A DNA stretch of 64,000 nucleotides, taken from positions 1,178,001-1,242,000 of the forward strand of contig NZ_CP049056.1 of the NCBI RefSeq assembly GCF_011044155.1, in the 5' to 3' direction. Both the position numbers and the translations under genes were made by a program. This document shows, piece by piece, positions 49,589 to 58,647 of this stretch (positions are counted from its first letter, which is position 1; the number at the start of each line of letters is the position of its first letter). The notes beneath the pieces are model-generated. The model had not been told where the DNA came from and ran no database searches. It saw nothing but the letters and a program-made list of their open reading frames with translations. Origin of the DNA: Pikeienuella piscinae. GTDB lineage: Bacteria > Pseudomonadota > Alphaproteobacteria > Rhodobacterales > Rhodobacteraceae.

Positions 49589-50041
49589 TCAGGCGGGCCG
49601 CTTGCGCATCAGCCCGACCCGCTCGCAAGTCGCGACCAGTTCGTCCCTTTGGTTGAAACCCTCATGCCAGAACGTCACCAGCCCGTCATTCGGGCGCGAC
49701 TTGCTCTCGCGTTTCGCCCGGATCGTCGTGCGCGCATGGATCGTGTCGCCGTGGAAGACCGGCTTCGGGAAGTTGATCTCGCCCATCGCGAGGTTGCCAA
49801 CCGTGGTGCCCAGCGTCGTCTCCTGCACCGTCATCCCGACCAGGAGGCCGAGCGTGAAGAGCGAATTGACCAGCGGCTGGCCATATTCGGTTTTCGAAGC
49901 CATGTCGAAATCGATATGCAGCGGCTGGACGTTCAACGTCGCATTGCAGAACCACATGTTGTCCGACTCTGTCACCGTGCGCCGAACCGAATGCTCGAAC
50001 ACCTGCCCGACCTCGAACTCCTCGAACCACAAACCCGCCAT
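49589..50041 (-). CDS. MaoC-like hot-dog-fold dehydratase
   Basis: The 150-residue protein has the MaoC/R-specific hydratase pattern: TVTESDNMWFCNATLNVQPL near the start and VFHGDTIHARTTIRAKRES near residue 100. Members hydrate 2-enoyl-CoA or mesaconyl-CoA-type esters. GAGGGAAAA precedes the ATG at 50041; a much longer open frame upstream is not conserved. It is the first gene of the minus-strand beta-oxidation-like run and is divergent from the plus-strand dehydrogenase operon. Confidence 0.9.
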   Translation of the reverse strand: MAGLWFEEFEVGQVFEHSVRRTVTESDNMWFCNATLNVQPLHIDFDMASKTEYGQPLVNSLFTLGLLVGMTVQETTLGTTVGNLAMGEINFPKPVFHGDTIHARTTIRAKRESKSRPNDGLVTFWHEGFNQRDELVATCERVGLMRKRPA

Positions 50042-50475
50042 CGAATTTTCCCTCTGTTTCCGCCTTGGCGAAAGTTGGTCGCCAGTTCGTATTTCCGAAA
50101 CTCGTTCCCTTAATCGAACGATATTGACCAGTTCGCGCCGCGTCAACGCGTTGATTTCCACGTGACGGAGGCTCAGGATAACTGGACAACATATTGAACA
50201 ACAATAACGATACAGGGTGAGGCGGCTCAGCGGCGTGAAAGTCGCGGACTCGCCTCTTCCGCCCAGGCCGGTCTCCAGCCCGATCCTCTCCGATCTCGGG
50301 GCCGGTCTGATCGAGGTGGGGCCGCCGACAGGTGGACCCGCGCGACGCACTGGCGCGGGCGGCGCATGGGGGCGCACTTGAACCCACTGGCGTTACCGGC
50401 GTAATTGGATCCATATATGAAATACCGTTTCAACTGTTGAAATATACAGATCGAAACGCCAGACCAGAGGCCCTC
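50042..50475. other. Divergent regulatory region of two acyl-CoA operons
   Basis: This 434-base region lies between the MaoC gene (minus) and the dehydrogenase operon (plus). It is AT-rich in two patches: about 50100-50210, probably the MaoC-side promoter, and 50400-50455, next to the plus-side start, which holds the dyad at 50428-50442. A TGGACAA at 50183-50189 equals half of the palindrome at 60451-60470. No gene is seen in it. Confidence 0.5.
50428..50442. promoter_or_regulatory. Perfect dyad TTTCAACTGTTGAAA, probable operator
   Basis: TTTCAAC-T-GTTGAAA is a perfect 7-1-7 palindrome 34 bases upstream of the plus-strand acyl-CoA dehydrogenase start, in an AT-rich patch. The IclR/MhpR-like regulator encoded at 53508-54302, just after this operon, is the nearest candidate to bind it. 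A lone TTGAAA lies before that regulator's own start (54340-54345). Confidence 0.55.
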
Positions 50476-51540
50476 ATGAGCGACATGATCGCAGAAACGG
50501 CCAACCGGCTCTTCGCCGCTCATGAAGAGGCGAGCCTCGCCGCGCATCCCGCCAAAGCCGCCGAAGGCGCGGCGCGCTGGACTCCCGAACTCTGGCGGGA
50601 GATCGAGGAGCTCGGTTTCCCGCTGGCGCTCGCCCGGGAGAGCGAAGGAGGCTTCGGCCTCGCGCCGCTGGAGGCGCTCTCGCTCCCCCGCATCGCGGCG
50701 GCGCATTGCGCGCCGGTTCCCCTGGCCGAAACCATGCTCGCCAACTGGTTGCTGACGATCGCCGGCCTCCCCGCCGCGAGCGGACCGGCGACGCTGGCCT
50801 CGGGGGTGGAGATCACCGACAACCGGCTGTCCGGCGCCGCGGCGCGCACGCCCTATGGTCGCCACGCCGCCACGACCGTCGTCCTTGGCTACGGGCCGGG
50901 CGGGAAGACGCTCATCGCGCGCGCCGGCCGGGCGCGGGTCGCAAGGGAGGGCTTCAACCTCGCGGGCGAGCCGCGCGACGATCTCGACCTTGATACGGCG
51001 GAGGCCGAGGTCGCGCCGTCTCCGATCGGCGCGAACGCGCTTCCCGCGCTCGGCGCCACGCTGCGCGCCCAGCAACTCGCCGGCGCGATGGAAGCGACGC
51101 TCGACCTGACCGTCTCCTACGCGCGCGAACGTGAACAGTTCGGCCGGCCCATCGGCAAGTTTCAGGCGATCCAGCAGAATCTCGCGGTGATGGCGGCGCA
51201 GACCGCCGCCGCCCGCGCCGCCGCCGACATGGCGGCCGATGCTCTCCCGCGCGCGCTGAGCGCGCCGGAAGATTTCGCGCTGATCGCCGGCGCCGCGAAG
51301 CTCCGCGCTTCGGAAGCCGCCGGAACAGTCGCGGCCATCGCCCATCAGACGCACGGCGCCATCGGCTTCACGCAGGAATACCAGCTTCACCCGCTGACCC
51401 GCCGGCTCTGGGCGTGGCGCGATGAATACGGGTCGGAGGGGGTCTGGGCCGAGCGACTGGGCGCGCGCGTCGCAGCGGCGGAGGCCGACCTGTTCTGGCC
51501 CGCGCTCACCGCGATGGACGAGGGGGAGGACGCGGCATGA
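50476..51540 (+). CDS. Acyl-CoA dehydrogenase (first of a tandem pair)
   Basis: The 354-residue protein has a dehydrogenase fold but the short FAD-binding middle typical of one subunit of heteromeric pairs: ARESEGGFGLAPLEALSLPR, then SYAREREQFGRPIGKFQAIQ and QTHGAIGFTQEYQLHPLTRR at the C-terminus. The block equivalent to TEPxAGSD is not evident. It overlaps the next dehydrogenase gene by 4 bases (ATGA), as seen for alpha2beta2 FadE-type enzymes acting on bulky CoA esters such as steroid side chains or aryl-acyl-CoA. The start is the ATG at 50476. Confidence 0.88.
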   Translation: MSDMIAETANRLFAAHEEASLAAHPAKAAEGAARWTPELWREIEELGFPLALARESEGGFGLAPLEALSLPRIAAAHCAPVPLAETMLANWLLTIAGLPAASGPATLASGVEITDNRLSGAAARTPYGRHAATTVVLGYGPGGKTLIARAGRARVAREGFNLAGEPRDDLDLDTAEAEVAPSPIGANALPALGATLRAQQLAGAMEATLDLTVSYAREREQFGRPIGKFQAIQQNLAVMAAQTAAARAAADMAADALPRALSAPEDFALIAGAAKLRASEAAGTVAAIAHQTHGAIGFTQEYQLHPLTRRLWAWRDEYGSEGVWAERLGARVAAAEADLFWPALTAMDEGEDAA

Positions 51541-52685
51541 CGGCGCTGAGCTTCAGTCCGCCCGAAACCGGATCCATCCAACCGGAGCTTCGCGCGGAAG
51601 TCCGCGCCTTTCTTCACCGAACGCTCGGTCCCGATTACGGACCGGGGCTGAAGGCGCGAAGCTGGAATGGTCACGACCCGGCCTTCAGCCGCGCGCTTGG
51701 GAAACGCGGCTGGCTCGGCATGACATGGCCGGCGGAGTATGGCGGCCATGACCGGTCCGCGCTGGAGCGTTATGTCGTTGTGGAGGAACTGCTCGCTCAC
51801 GGCGCGCCCGTCGCCGCGCACTGGATCGCCGACCGCCAGAGCGCGCCCTTGATTCTGCGCTATGGGACCGAGGCGCAGCGCCGCGAAGTCCTGCCGCGCA
51901 TCGCCGCCGGGGAATGCTATTTCTGCATCGGCATGAGCGAAGCGGGAAGCGGCTCCGACCTCGCCGCCGCGAAAACCCGCGCGCGCCCGGTCGCAGGCGG
52001 TTTCCGCGTCACTGGCGCCAAGCTCTGGACCACCTATGCGCACGCGGCCCATTACATGATCCTCTTCTGCCGGACCGGTGCGGCGGAGGATCGACATGGC
52101 GGCGCCAGCCAGCTTCTCGTCGACATGGCGACGCCGGGGATCACGGTTTCGCCCGTCCTCGACATCGCCGGCGAGCACCACTTCAACGAGGTGACGCTCG
52201 ACGACGTATTCATCCCCGAAGACGCCCTGATCGGCGAACTCGGCCAAGGCTGGGAGCAGGTGATGAGCGAGCTCGCCTTCGAGCGGAGCGGGCCGGACCG
52301 GTTCCTCTCCACCATCGCTCTTCTGACCGAACTGATCCGTGCGCTCGAACCCGATCCGGACGCGGCGCAACGGCGGGCGATCGGGCGGCTGACGGCGCAT
52401 CTGATGGTGCTGCGGCGCATGTCGCGCTCGGTCGCAGGCATGCTCGCGCGGGGTGAGAATCCGATGCTGCAAGCCACTGTGGTGAAAGATCTCGGCACAA
52501 GTTTCGAGCAGGAAATACCGGAGATCGCGCGCAGCCTGATCGCAGCGGAGGCTGAGCCGGGCGCGGGCGACGCATTCGCGCAGGTGCTGGCGCGCACGAT
52601 CATGACCGCGCCCTCGGTTTCGCTCCGCGGCGGCACGCGGGAAATTCTGCGCGGGATCATCGCGCGCGGCCTCGGATTACGCTGA
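51537..52685 (+). CDS. Acyl-CoA dehydrogenase (second of a tandem pair)
   Basis: This 382-residue dehydrogenase contains the full FAD block CIGMSEAGSGSDLAAAKTRA and GAKLWTTYAHAAHYMILFCR, WLGMTWPAEYGGHDRSALER at the N-terminus, and RGGTREILRGIIARGLGL at the C-terminus. It starts in the ATGA overlap with the preceding dehydrogenase gene. The pair probably forms a heteromeric enzyme in which this subunit supplies most of the flavin site. Confidence 0.92.
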   Translation: MTALSFSPPETGSIQPELRAEVRAFLHRTLGPDYGPGLKARSWNGHDPAFSRALGKRGWLGMTWPAEYGGHDRSALERYVVVEELLAHGAPVAAHWIADRQSAPLILRYGTEAQRREVLPRIAAGECYFCIGMSEAGSGSDLAAAKTRARPVAGGFRVTGAKLWTTYAHAAHYMILFCRTGAAEDRHGGASQLLVDMATPGITVSPVLDIAGEHHFNEVTLDDVFIPEDALIGELGQGWEQVMSELAFERSGPDRFLSTIALLTELIRALEPDPDAAQRRAIGRLTAHLMVLRRMSRSVAGMLARGENPMLQATVVKDLGTSFEQEIPEIARSLIAAEAEPGAGDAFAQVLARTIMTAPSVSLRGGTREILRGIIARGLGLR

Positions 52686-52700
52686 ACGGAAGGATATGCA

Positions 52701-53501
52701 ATGACCCTCGTGCTGAGCGAAACCGACGATCAGGGAATCGTCACCATCACCCTCAACGACCCGGAGACCCGCAACGCGATCTCCGACCATGACATGATCG
52801 AGGCGCTACTGGCGGCCATCGCCGCCGCCGACGCCGACCCGAAGGCGCGCGTCGCGATCCTGACCGGCGCGGGCACGGGGTTCTCCTCCGGCGGCAACCT
52901 GAAGAAGATGGGCGCCTCCGGCGGGTTGAACGACAAGCAGCCGCCGAAGACGCGGCTGAACTACAGGCGCGGCATCCAGCGCCTGCCGCTGGCTTTCGAG
53001 GCGCTGGAGATCCCGGTCATCGCGGCGGTAAACGGCGCCGCGATCGGCGCGGGATGCGACCTGACATTGATGTGCGATGTGAGGGTCGCGGGAGAAAGCG
53101 CGAAGTTCGCCGAGAGTTTCGTGAAGCTCGGCATCGTTCCGGGCGACGGCGGCGCATGGCTTTTGCCGCGCGTCGTCGGCTGGTCGAAAGCCTGCGAAAT
53201 GGCGCTGACCGGGGACATGGTTGACGCGGAGGAAGCCCTGAGGATCGGCCTCGTCTCCCGGGTCGTTCCCGACTCCGAACTGATGGAGGCGACGCGCGAA
53301 GTCGCGCTCCGCATCGCGGCGAACCCCCCGCATGCGGTGCGGATGACGAAACGGCTGCTGCGCACCGCCGGCCAGCAGAGCCTCGGGGATATTCTGGAAG
53401 CCTCCGCCGCCTATCAGGCGCTCGCCCACACCACCGCCGACCATGCCGAGGCCGTGGCGGCGATGCGCGAGAAGCGCAAGCCCGTTTTCGGCGGAGAATA
53501 G
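52701..53501 (+). CDS. Enoyl-CoA hydratase/isomerase family protein
   Basis: The 266-residue crotonase-fold enzyme has IVTITLNDPETRNAISDHDM, the oxyanion segments GTGFSSGGNLKKMGASGG and VNGAAIGAGCDLTLMCDV, and KLGIVPGDGGAWLLPRVVG in the catalytic region. It ends EKRKPVFGGE. It follows the tandem dehydrogenases by 15 bases and probably hydrates their unsaturated product. Confidence 0.92.
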   Translation: MTLVLSETDDQGIVTITLNDPETRNAISDHDMIEALLAAIAAADADPKARVAILTGAGTGFSSGGNLKKMGASGGLNDKQPPKTRLNYRRGIQRLPLAFEALEIPVIAAVNGAAIGAGCDLTLMCDVRVAGESAKFAESFVKLGIVPGDGGAWLLPRVVGWSKACEMALTGDMVDAEEALRIGLVSRVVPDSELMEATREVALRIAANPPHAVRMTKRLLRTAGQQSLGDILEASAAYQALAHTTADHAEAVAAMREKRKPVFGGE

Positions 53502-53507
53502 GCGCGC

Positions 53508-54302
53508 TCACCCCTCGCCGCCCGCCGGCAATCCGCCATCGCGAAAGGCCGCCGCAAGTTCGCTTGCGGCGGCGCGGAGCCGGGGCGGCAGTTCGCGCCG
53601 CGCGCGATCGGCGCTCATGGCGTTGCGAAGATACATGACGTTGAGCGCGCCATGCGCGCGCCCGTTCCCGCCCATCACCGGAACCGCGAGCGCGCTGGTG
53701 AGGCCGGCGTACTCGGCCTGGCTATACGCCTCGTCCATCTCGGCGCAGCCGGCGCGGCGAACCTGACGCAGCAGCGCGGCGATCGCCGCGTCGGACGGCC
53801 CGCCTTCCGGGCGGGCGCGCAGACGCGCGACGATCTCGGCGCGCTCCTCGGCCGGGCAACTGGCGAGATAGGCCCGCCCGATCGAGGTCGGCAGGATCGG
53901 GGCGCGAAAGCCGGGCCTGCGGTTCAGGAACATCGGCCCCGGCTCGCGCGAGGTTTCCGCGACGATCATCGCGTCGCCGTCGCGGAGCGCGAAATCCGAA
54001 GGCCAGCCAATCTCCGCCCGGAAGCGCGCCAGCACCGGCGCCGCAAGATCAGCCGCCACGCGGAGCCGGTCGAAACCGAGGCTCAGTTCCAGTACCAGCC
54101 CGGCCACGCGGTAGCCCCCCTCGTCCTTGTCGCGCCTGACGTAACCGGCGTGGATCAACGTCTCCAGCATCCGCACGATGGTCGCCTTGTCGACGCCGGT
54201 CTCCTCATGGAGGGCGCGGACGGTGGCGAGCCCCATGCGGCTGACGCAACGTAGCACCTCCAGCCCGCGAAGGAGCGCGTTGACGGGTTTGTATGACGGC
54301 AT
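53508..54302 (-). CDS. IclR-family regulator, MhpR/PcaR-like
   Basis: The 264-residue regulator has the winged helix ATVRALHEETGVDKATIVRM (about residues 26-46) and the IclR effector domain with SIGRAYLASCPAEERAEIV and SALAVPVMGGNGRAHGALNV. Its sequence is closer to the MhpR-type activators of aromatic catabolism than to the other two IclR proteins here. It converges with the dehydrogenase-hydratase operon and lies just beyond the MaoC gene on the same strand, so it may regulate either set. Confidence 0.9.
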   Translation of the reverse strand: MPSYKPVNALLRGLEVLRCVSRMGLATVRALHEETGVDKATIVRMLETLIHAGYVRRDKDEGGYRVAGLVLELSLGFDRLRVAADLAAPVLARFRAEIGWPSDFALRDGDAMIVAETSREPGPMFLNRRPGFRAPILPTSIGRAYLASCPAEERAEIVARLRARPEGGPSDAAIAALLRQVRRAGCAEMDEAYSQAEYAGLTSALAVPVMGGNGRAHGALNVMYLRNAMSADRARRELPPRLRAAASELAAAFRDGGLPAGGEG

Positions 54303-54372
54303 GGCGCGCCCCGCGGTCTTGGCTGGGGCGATGATCGCATTGAAACGCCGCTTCGCACAGTGAAATCTGCGC

Positions 54373-54831
54373 TCAGGCCCCCGGCCCGGCCATGAGCCGG
54401 AGCGGCGTGTATGTCATGACCACTTCGCCGCGCTGGTTGACCACCTCATTGCACGTCCGCACCAGCCCGCGCCCGCCCTTCGACGCAGGCCGGATCTCGG
54501 TCACCTCGATCTCGACATGGATCGTGTCGCCCTCGAGGACCGGGCCGTTCACGTTCAGCTCCATGTTGAGAAAGGCCAGACCGGTGCCCTGCGCCGTGGC
54601 GTTCAACGACAGGCCCTCGGCGATGGCGTAGACCAGCGCGCCGGGCGCGGGGCGGCCCGGAATGGCGGAATGCGCCTTCCGGTATTCGGAATCCATGAAC
54701 AGCGATTCCAGCATGCCGGCGAGGGTCACGAAATTCACGATGTCGGTTTCGGTGATCGTGCGCCCGAAGGTCTTGAACCGGTCCCCGACCGCAAGCTCCG
54801 TCCAGCGGAAGCCTTCTCCGAGAAGTTTCAT
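54373..54831 (-). CDS. MaoC-like hot-dog-fold dehydratase (second copy)
   Basis: This 152-residue protein has the MaoC pattern ITETDIVNFVTLAGMLESLF near residue 27 and VLEGDTIHVEIEVTEIRPAS near 100, with PAPGALVYAIAEGLSLNATA in the central helix. It is distinct from the copy at 49589. The start overlaps the MFS transporter stop (ATGA), so import and hydration are coupled. Confidence 0.88.
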   Translation of the reverse strand: MKLLGEGFRWTELAVGDRFKTFGRTITETDIVNFVTLAGMLESLFMDSEYRKAHSAIPGRPAPGALVYAIAEGLSLNATAQGTGLAFLNMELNVNGPVLEGDTIHVEIEVTEIRPASKGGRGLVRTCNEVVNQRGEVVMTYTPLRLMAGPGA

Positions 54832-56123
54832 GCGGGATCTCCTCTTGCTGCGGCGGAGGCGCCAAGTTGGGTGGGTGAAGCCAGGCGCCGCGACGCCCAG
54901 AACGGCGCGGCCGCGAACGCGACACAGATGATCGAAAAGATAAAGGCTGCCTGATAACCACCTGTAACGTCGTGCAATGCGCCGGATATCCATGCGCCGG
55001 CGGCGGAGCCGAAGGACATGGTCATGTAAACACCGCCAAAGATCGCGCCGACCGACCCGCCTGCGAAGATCCGCGCCGTGAGCGTGGAGACGATCGGACC
55101 GCGCGCCCCCTGGCAGGAGCCGAACGCGAGCGCCCATAGCGCGACCGGAAGCACGCCCGGCCAGAGCGGGAAGGAGAAAAGCGCGAGCGTTCCGATCAGC
55201 GTCCCGGTGAAGGAGATCGTCGCCGTGACCCTGAACCCGATCCGCGCCGCGAGCGCGCCGGCGGTCAGCATCCCGCAAATCGAGAGCAGCCCGGTGGAGC
55301 CGTAGGCGAAGGCGGCGTCGAGCGGGGCGTAGCCGTTCTCGATGAGATAGGGCACCGCTTGGATGGTGATGGAGTAGACCGCGCAGGCGGTGAAGAAGAA
55401 AACCTGCGCGAGCAGCCAGAACTCCCGCGTGCGGAGCGCGGCGCGGACGCTGAATCCGGACGCCGGAGCGGCCTGCATGACGCCGCGCGCGCGAGGGGTG
55501 ACGCCCGTCCGCCCCGCGCCAATCCGCCGCCATGGCAGGAGGACCAGCAACGGCAGCGCGAAGAGCGCCCCGACGGAAAGCGCGCGCCACGCCGCGCGCC
55601 AGCCCCACGCGTCGATCATGATCTGCGCGACCGGGGCCATGGCGAGGATGCCAAGCCCCATGCCGGAATACGCGATCGCCACGGCGATACTCATGTTGCG
55701 GTCGCACCAGCGGCCGATCAGCGCCGCCGCCGGCACCATGCCGAGAAGCGAGGCCGACAGCCCGCAGAGGACGCCGATGGAGAGATAGACATGCCAGAGC
55801 GCCTCGGCCGAGGCGGCGGCGCGCATCGCCGCCACGAGAAAGAGAACGCCCGCGCCATAGGTCGCGCGCGGGCCGAACCGGTCCAGCGCCATGCCCGCGA
55901 GCGGCGACATCAGCCCGGTCACGATGAGATAGATCGAATAGGCAGTCGTTATGTCGGACCGGGTCCAGCCGAACTCGGTTTCGAGCGGCAGGACGAACAC
56001 CATGAAGGCGTCGGCGAAGCCCCTCATTATGAAGTTGAAGATAAATGCCGTCGCGACGACCAGAGCGGCCATGCGCGTCATCTCGCCCGGCTCGGCGAGT
56101 GGTCTGGCGTCACTATGACTCAT
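54828..56123 (-). CDS. MFS transporter, oxalate/monocarboxylate-like
   Basis: The 431-residue protein has 12 predicted helices and the MFS loop LAGMALDRFGPRATYGAG between helices 2 and 3. The N-terminus FGWTRSDITTAYSIYLIVTG is typical of the OFA/MCT-type carboxylate transporters. It is co-translated with a MaoC hydratase and lies in a CoA-ester catabolic cluster, suggesting import of a carboxylic acid or aromatic acid. Confidence 0.9.
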   Translation of the reverse strand: MSHSDARPLAEPGEMTRMAALVVATAFIFNFIMRGFADAFMVFVLPLETEFGWTRSDITTAYSIYLIVTGLMSPLAGMALDRFGPRATYGAGVLFLVAAMRAAASAEALWHVYLSIGVLCGLSASLLGMVPAAALIGRWCDRNMSIAVAIAYSGMGLGILAMAPVAQIMIDAWGWRAAWRALSVGALFALPLLVLLPWRRIGAGRTGVTPRARGVMQAAPASGFSVRAALRTREFWLLAQVFFFTACAVYSITIQAVPYLIENGYAPLDAAFAYGSTGLLSICGMLTAGALAARIGFRVTATISFTGTLIGTLALFSFPLWPGVLPVALWALAFGSCQGARGPIVSTLTARIFAGGSVGAIFGGVYMTMSFGSAAGAWISGALHDVTGGYQAAFIFSIICVAFAAAPFWASRRLASPTQLGASAAARGDPA

Positions 56124-56329
56124 GGCGCGGGGGTGGCCCGTTTCCTTCCTTCACCGGGCCGCCGCTGCTGCCGCGCGGCCGGTATGCGGCATCACTGCGC
56201 CGTCAGCGCCTCCCTGAAAGCGCGCGGGATCTCGGCGCCGACGCAAGCGCGCAAATTCATGGGGTCTTTCCCGACTTGCTCGTCTTGTCCGGGCTTCGCC
56301 GCGCCCCGGTCGGGGCGCGGCGAGACCGG

Positions 56330-57334
56330 TCATTTCTTCAGGGCGTCGCGGAAGGCGTTCAGAACATCGGTCCCGGGGCGGCCGAAACCGTCCTGCTCGG
56401 CCGCCCATTCGGCGCTGACCTCAGCCATCATCGCTTCCAGCTTCTCGGCGTCGGCTTCGGGGAAGTCGACGAACTCGACACCACCGGCCGCGATGGTCGC
56501 CTTGTCTTCACCCGCCAGCCGTTCGGCCGCCTCGCAGGCGGTGCGGTTCGCGTTCTCTCCCGCATCGCTCAGCACGGCCTGCATTTCAGGCGAGAGCGCG
56601 TTCCATTTCGCCTCCGAAATCATGTACGTCGCAACGAAGGAGCCGAAGTTGAGCCCGTGCGTGGCGTAGCTGAGATGCGGCGTGAGATCATAGGGAAGCA
56701 CGCTCGAATACGGGAAGACGATGGCGTCGACGGTTCCGCGCGACAGCGCCTCACGCGCTTCGGGCGCCGCCATCTGCACCGGCACGCCGCCGAGCTTGTT
56801 GATCGCGATTTCCTTCGCGCCGCCGGTGGAGCGGATCTTCAACCCCTTGAAGCTGTCGAGGCCGGTGATCTCTTTTGTCGAGAACATCTGATAGGGTGAG
56901 AGAACCAGCACCATCAGCACGCGCACCCCGTTCGGCGCGTATTCCGCCTGATCGAGGACGCCGCCGGGCTTCGCGATCTCCCAGAAGGCCATGGTGCCTT
57001 CGCAGGCGGTGGTGAAGGCCTCCGGCAGCTCGCCGACCGAGGAAAGCGGCAGCTTGTCGCTGACATATGAGGCGCCGACATAGCCGATATCGGCGACGCC
57101 GGTCTGGGTGAGGTTGAGCATGTCCTTCGCCTTGCCGAGTTGCTGGGCGGGGAAATATTCAAACTCGGTCCCGGTTTTCTCCGTCACCTCGTCCATGAAG
57201 GGCTTGAGGAGGTTCTCGGCGATATAGTGACCCACGGGAAAGCTGTCCGCGACGCGGATCGACTCCGCCGAGAGCGCGGGGCCAGCCGCGGTCAAGATCA
57301 GCGCCGCGCCGGCGACGAATGCAGTCGTTCTCAT
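56330..57334 (-). CDS. TRAP transporter periplasmic binding protein DctP
   Basis: The 334-residue binding protein has a signal peptide (residues 1-24, ending ALSA) and DctP-family features: SIRVADSFPVGHYIAENLLK, EFEYFPAQQLGKAKDMLNL and FKGLKIRSTGGAKEIAINKL with the conserved arginine that binds the ligand carboxylate. I start at the ATG at 57334, since GGAGAAG lies eight bases before it; another ATG is 15 bases upstream. It is the last gene of the CaiB, DctQ, DctM, DctP operon. Confidence 0.92.
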   Translation of the reverse strand: MRTTAFVAGAALILTAAGPALSAESIRVADSFPVGHYIAENLLKPFMDEVTEKTGTEFEYFPAQQLGKAKDMLNLTQTGVADIGYVGASYVSDKLPLSSVGELPEAFTTACEGTMAFWEIAKPGGVLDQAEYAPNGVRVLMVLVLSPYQMFSTKEITGLDSFKGLKIRSTGGAKEIAINKLGGVPVQMAAPEAREALSRGTVDAIVFPYSSVLPYDLTPHLSYATHGLNFGSFVATYMISEAKWNALSPEMQAVLSDAGENANRTACEAAERLAGEDKATIAAGGVEFVDFPEADAEKLEAMMAEVSAEWAAEQDGFGRPGTDVLNAFRDALKK

Positions 57335-57360
57335 TGATTTCTTCTCCATGTCGTTCTGGT

Positions 57361-58647
57361 TCAGTTCATTGTGGATGGAAGCCACAGGATGATCGCGGGA
57401 AAGGCCGCGAGCAGCGCTATGACGACGAGATGCGCCCAGACATGGGGCATCACGCCGCGAAAAAGCTCCCCCAGCGGGCGCCCCGTGTAGCGCGCGACGA
57501 CGAAGACGTTCAGCCCCAATGGCGGCGTCACCATACCCACCTCGGCGGTGACGACGACGAGGACGCCGAACCACACCGGATCGAACCCCAGTTGCAGGAT
57601 CAGCGGCAGCACGACCGGCACTGTCAGGATCAGGATCGCGATCTGGTCCATGAAGAAGCCGAGGATCAGGTAGCCGATCAGGATGAAGCAGAGGATCGCC
57701 CAGCGGGACATCTCCAGCGCGCCGACCCATTGGGTGATGTCGTTGGTGACGCGCGTGAGGGTGAAGAAATAGCCGAAAACATGCGCGCCGAGGATGATGA
57801 AGAGGATCATGCAGCTGGTCTGCGCGGCGGAGCGGAGCGCATGCGCGGCGAGGCGGAGCGTGAGTCGCCTCTCGGAGATCGCGATCAACATGGCGAAGAA
57901 CGCGCCGAGGCCCGATGCTTCGGTCGGCGTCGCGATCCCGGTATAGATCGTCCCGGTGACGGCGAAGAACAGGATCACCATCGGCCCGACGCGACTGAGT
58001 GACGCGAATTTCTCACGCATCGTGTGGGGCCTGCCCTTGGGCGCCGCCGACGGGTCGAGCCGGACGATGACCGCGATGGTGAGCATGATGGTCATCGTCA
58101 CCATCAGGCCCGGAACCACCCCGCCGATGAGCAGCGCCGAGATCGGGATGTCGGCGATGATCCCGTAGAGGATGAGCGCGATCGAGGGCGGGATAAGCAT
58201 CGACAGCGTGCCGGAGATGGCGACGACGCCGCCCGCGACCTTCGGATCGTACCCCTGCTCCAGCATCGCCGGGATCGAGGTGGAGGCGAGGGTCGCGGCC
58301 GCCGCCGTGGAGGAGCCGGAGATCGCCCCGAACCCCGCCCCGGCGAGGGCGGCGCCCATCGCCACGCCGCCCCGGAGCCGCCCGACCCAGATCGTCGCGG
58401 CGCGGAAGAGGTCGTTCGCGACGCCCGAAATGATGACGAACTCCGCCATCAGGATGAACATCGGGATGGTGATGATCTCGTAGTCGTTGGCGGTGGATAG
58501 CGGCGTCGTCTTGAGAATTCCCTCCAGCACCGGCTGGCCGCCGAAAAGATAGAGTCCGACCGCCCCGGAGACGCCCATGGCGAGCGCGACCGGAAGCCCG
58601 ACGATCAGAAAGACGACGAGAAGAACCAGAACGATGACGACGCTCAT
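57361..58647 (-). CDS. TRAP transporter large permease DctM
   Basis: The 428-residue membrane protein has the DctM blocks ITIPMFILMAEFVIISGVAN, GSSTAAAATLASTSIPAM, GTLSMLIPPSIALILYGII and VGMVTPPLGLNVFVVARYTG, with about 12 helices. It is the sodium- or proton-coupled channel subunit. It starts in an ATGA overlap with the DctQ stop. The ligand is presumably a carboxylic acid, given the TRAP family and the CoA-transferase gene that leads the operon. Confidence 0.93.
   Translation of the reverse strand: MSVVIVLVLLVVFLIVGLPVALAMGVSGAVGLYLFGGQPVLEGILKTTPLSTANDYEIITIPMFILMAEFVIISGVANDLFRAATIWVGRLRGGVAMGAALAGAGFGAISGSSTAAAATLASTSIPAMLEQGYDPKVAGGVVAISGTLSMLIPPSIALILYGIIADIPISALLIGGVVPGLMVTMTIMLTIAVIVRLDPSAAPKGRPHTMREKFASLSRVGPMVILFFAVTGTIYTGIATPTEASGLGAFFAMLIAISERRLTLRLAAHALRSAAQTSCMILFIILGAHVFGYFFTLTRVTNDITQWVGALEMSRWAILCFILIGYLILGFFMDQIAILILTVPVVLPLILQLGFDPVWFGVLVVVTAEVGMVTPPLGLNVFVVARYTGRPLGELFRGVMPHVWAHLVVIALLAAFPAIILWLPSTMN

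Noticed and set aside
47199-50165. A 988-codon open frame on the plus strand
   Set aside because: It runs antisense to an enoyl-CoA hydratase, an acyl-CoA dehydrogenase and a MaoC gene that all show strong motifs; its translation is arginine/histidine-rich with no domain. Such long shadows are common in high-GC DNA.
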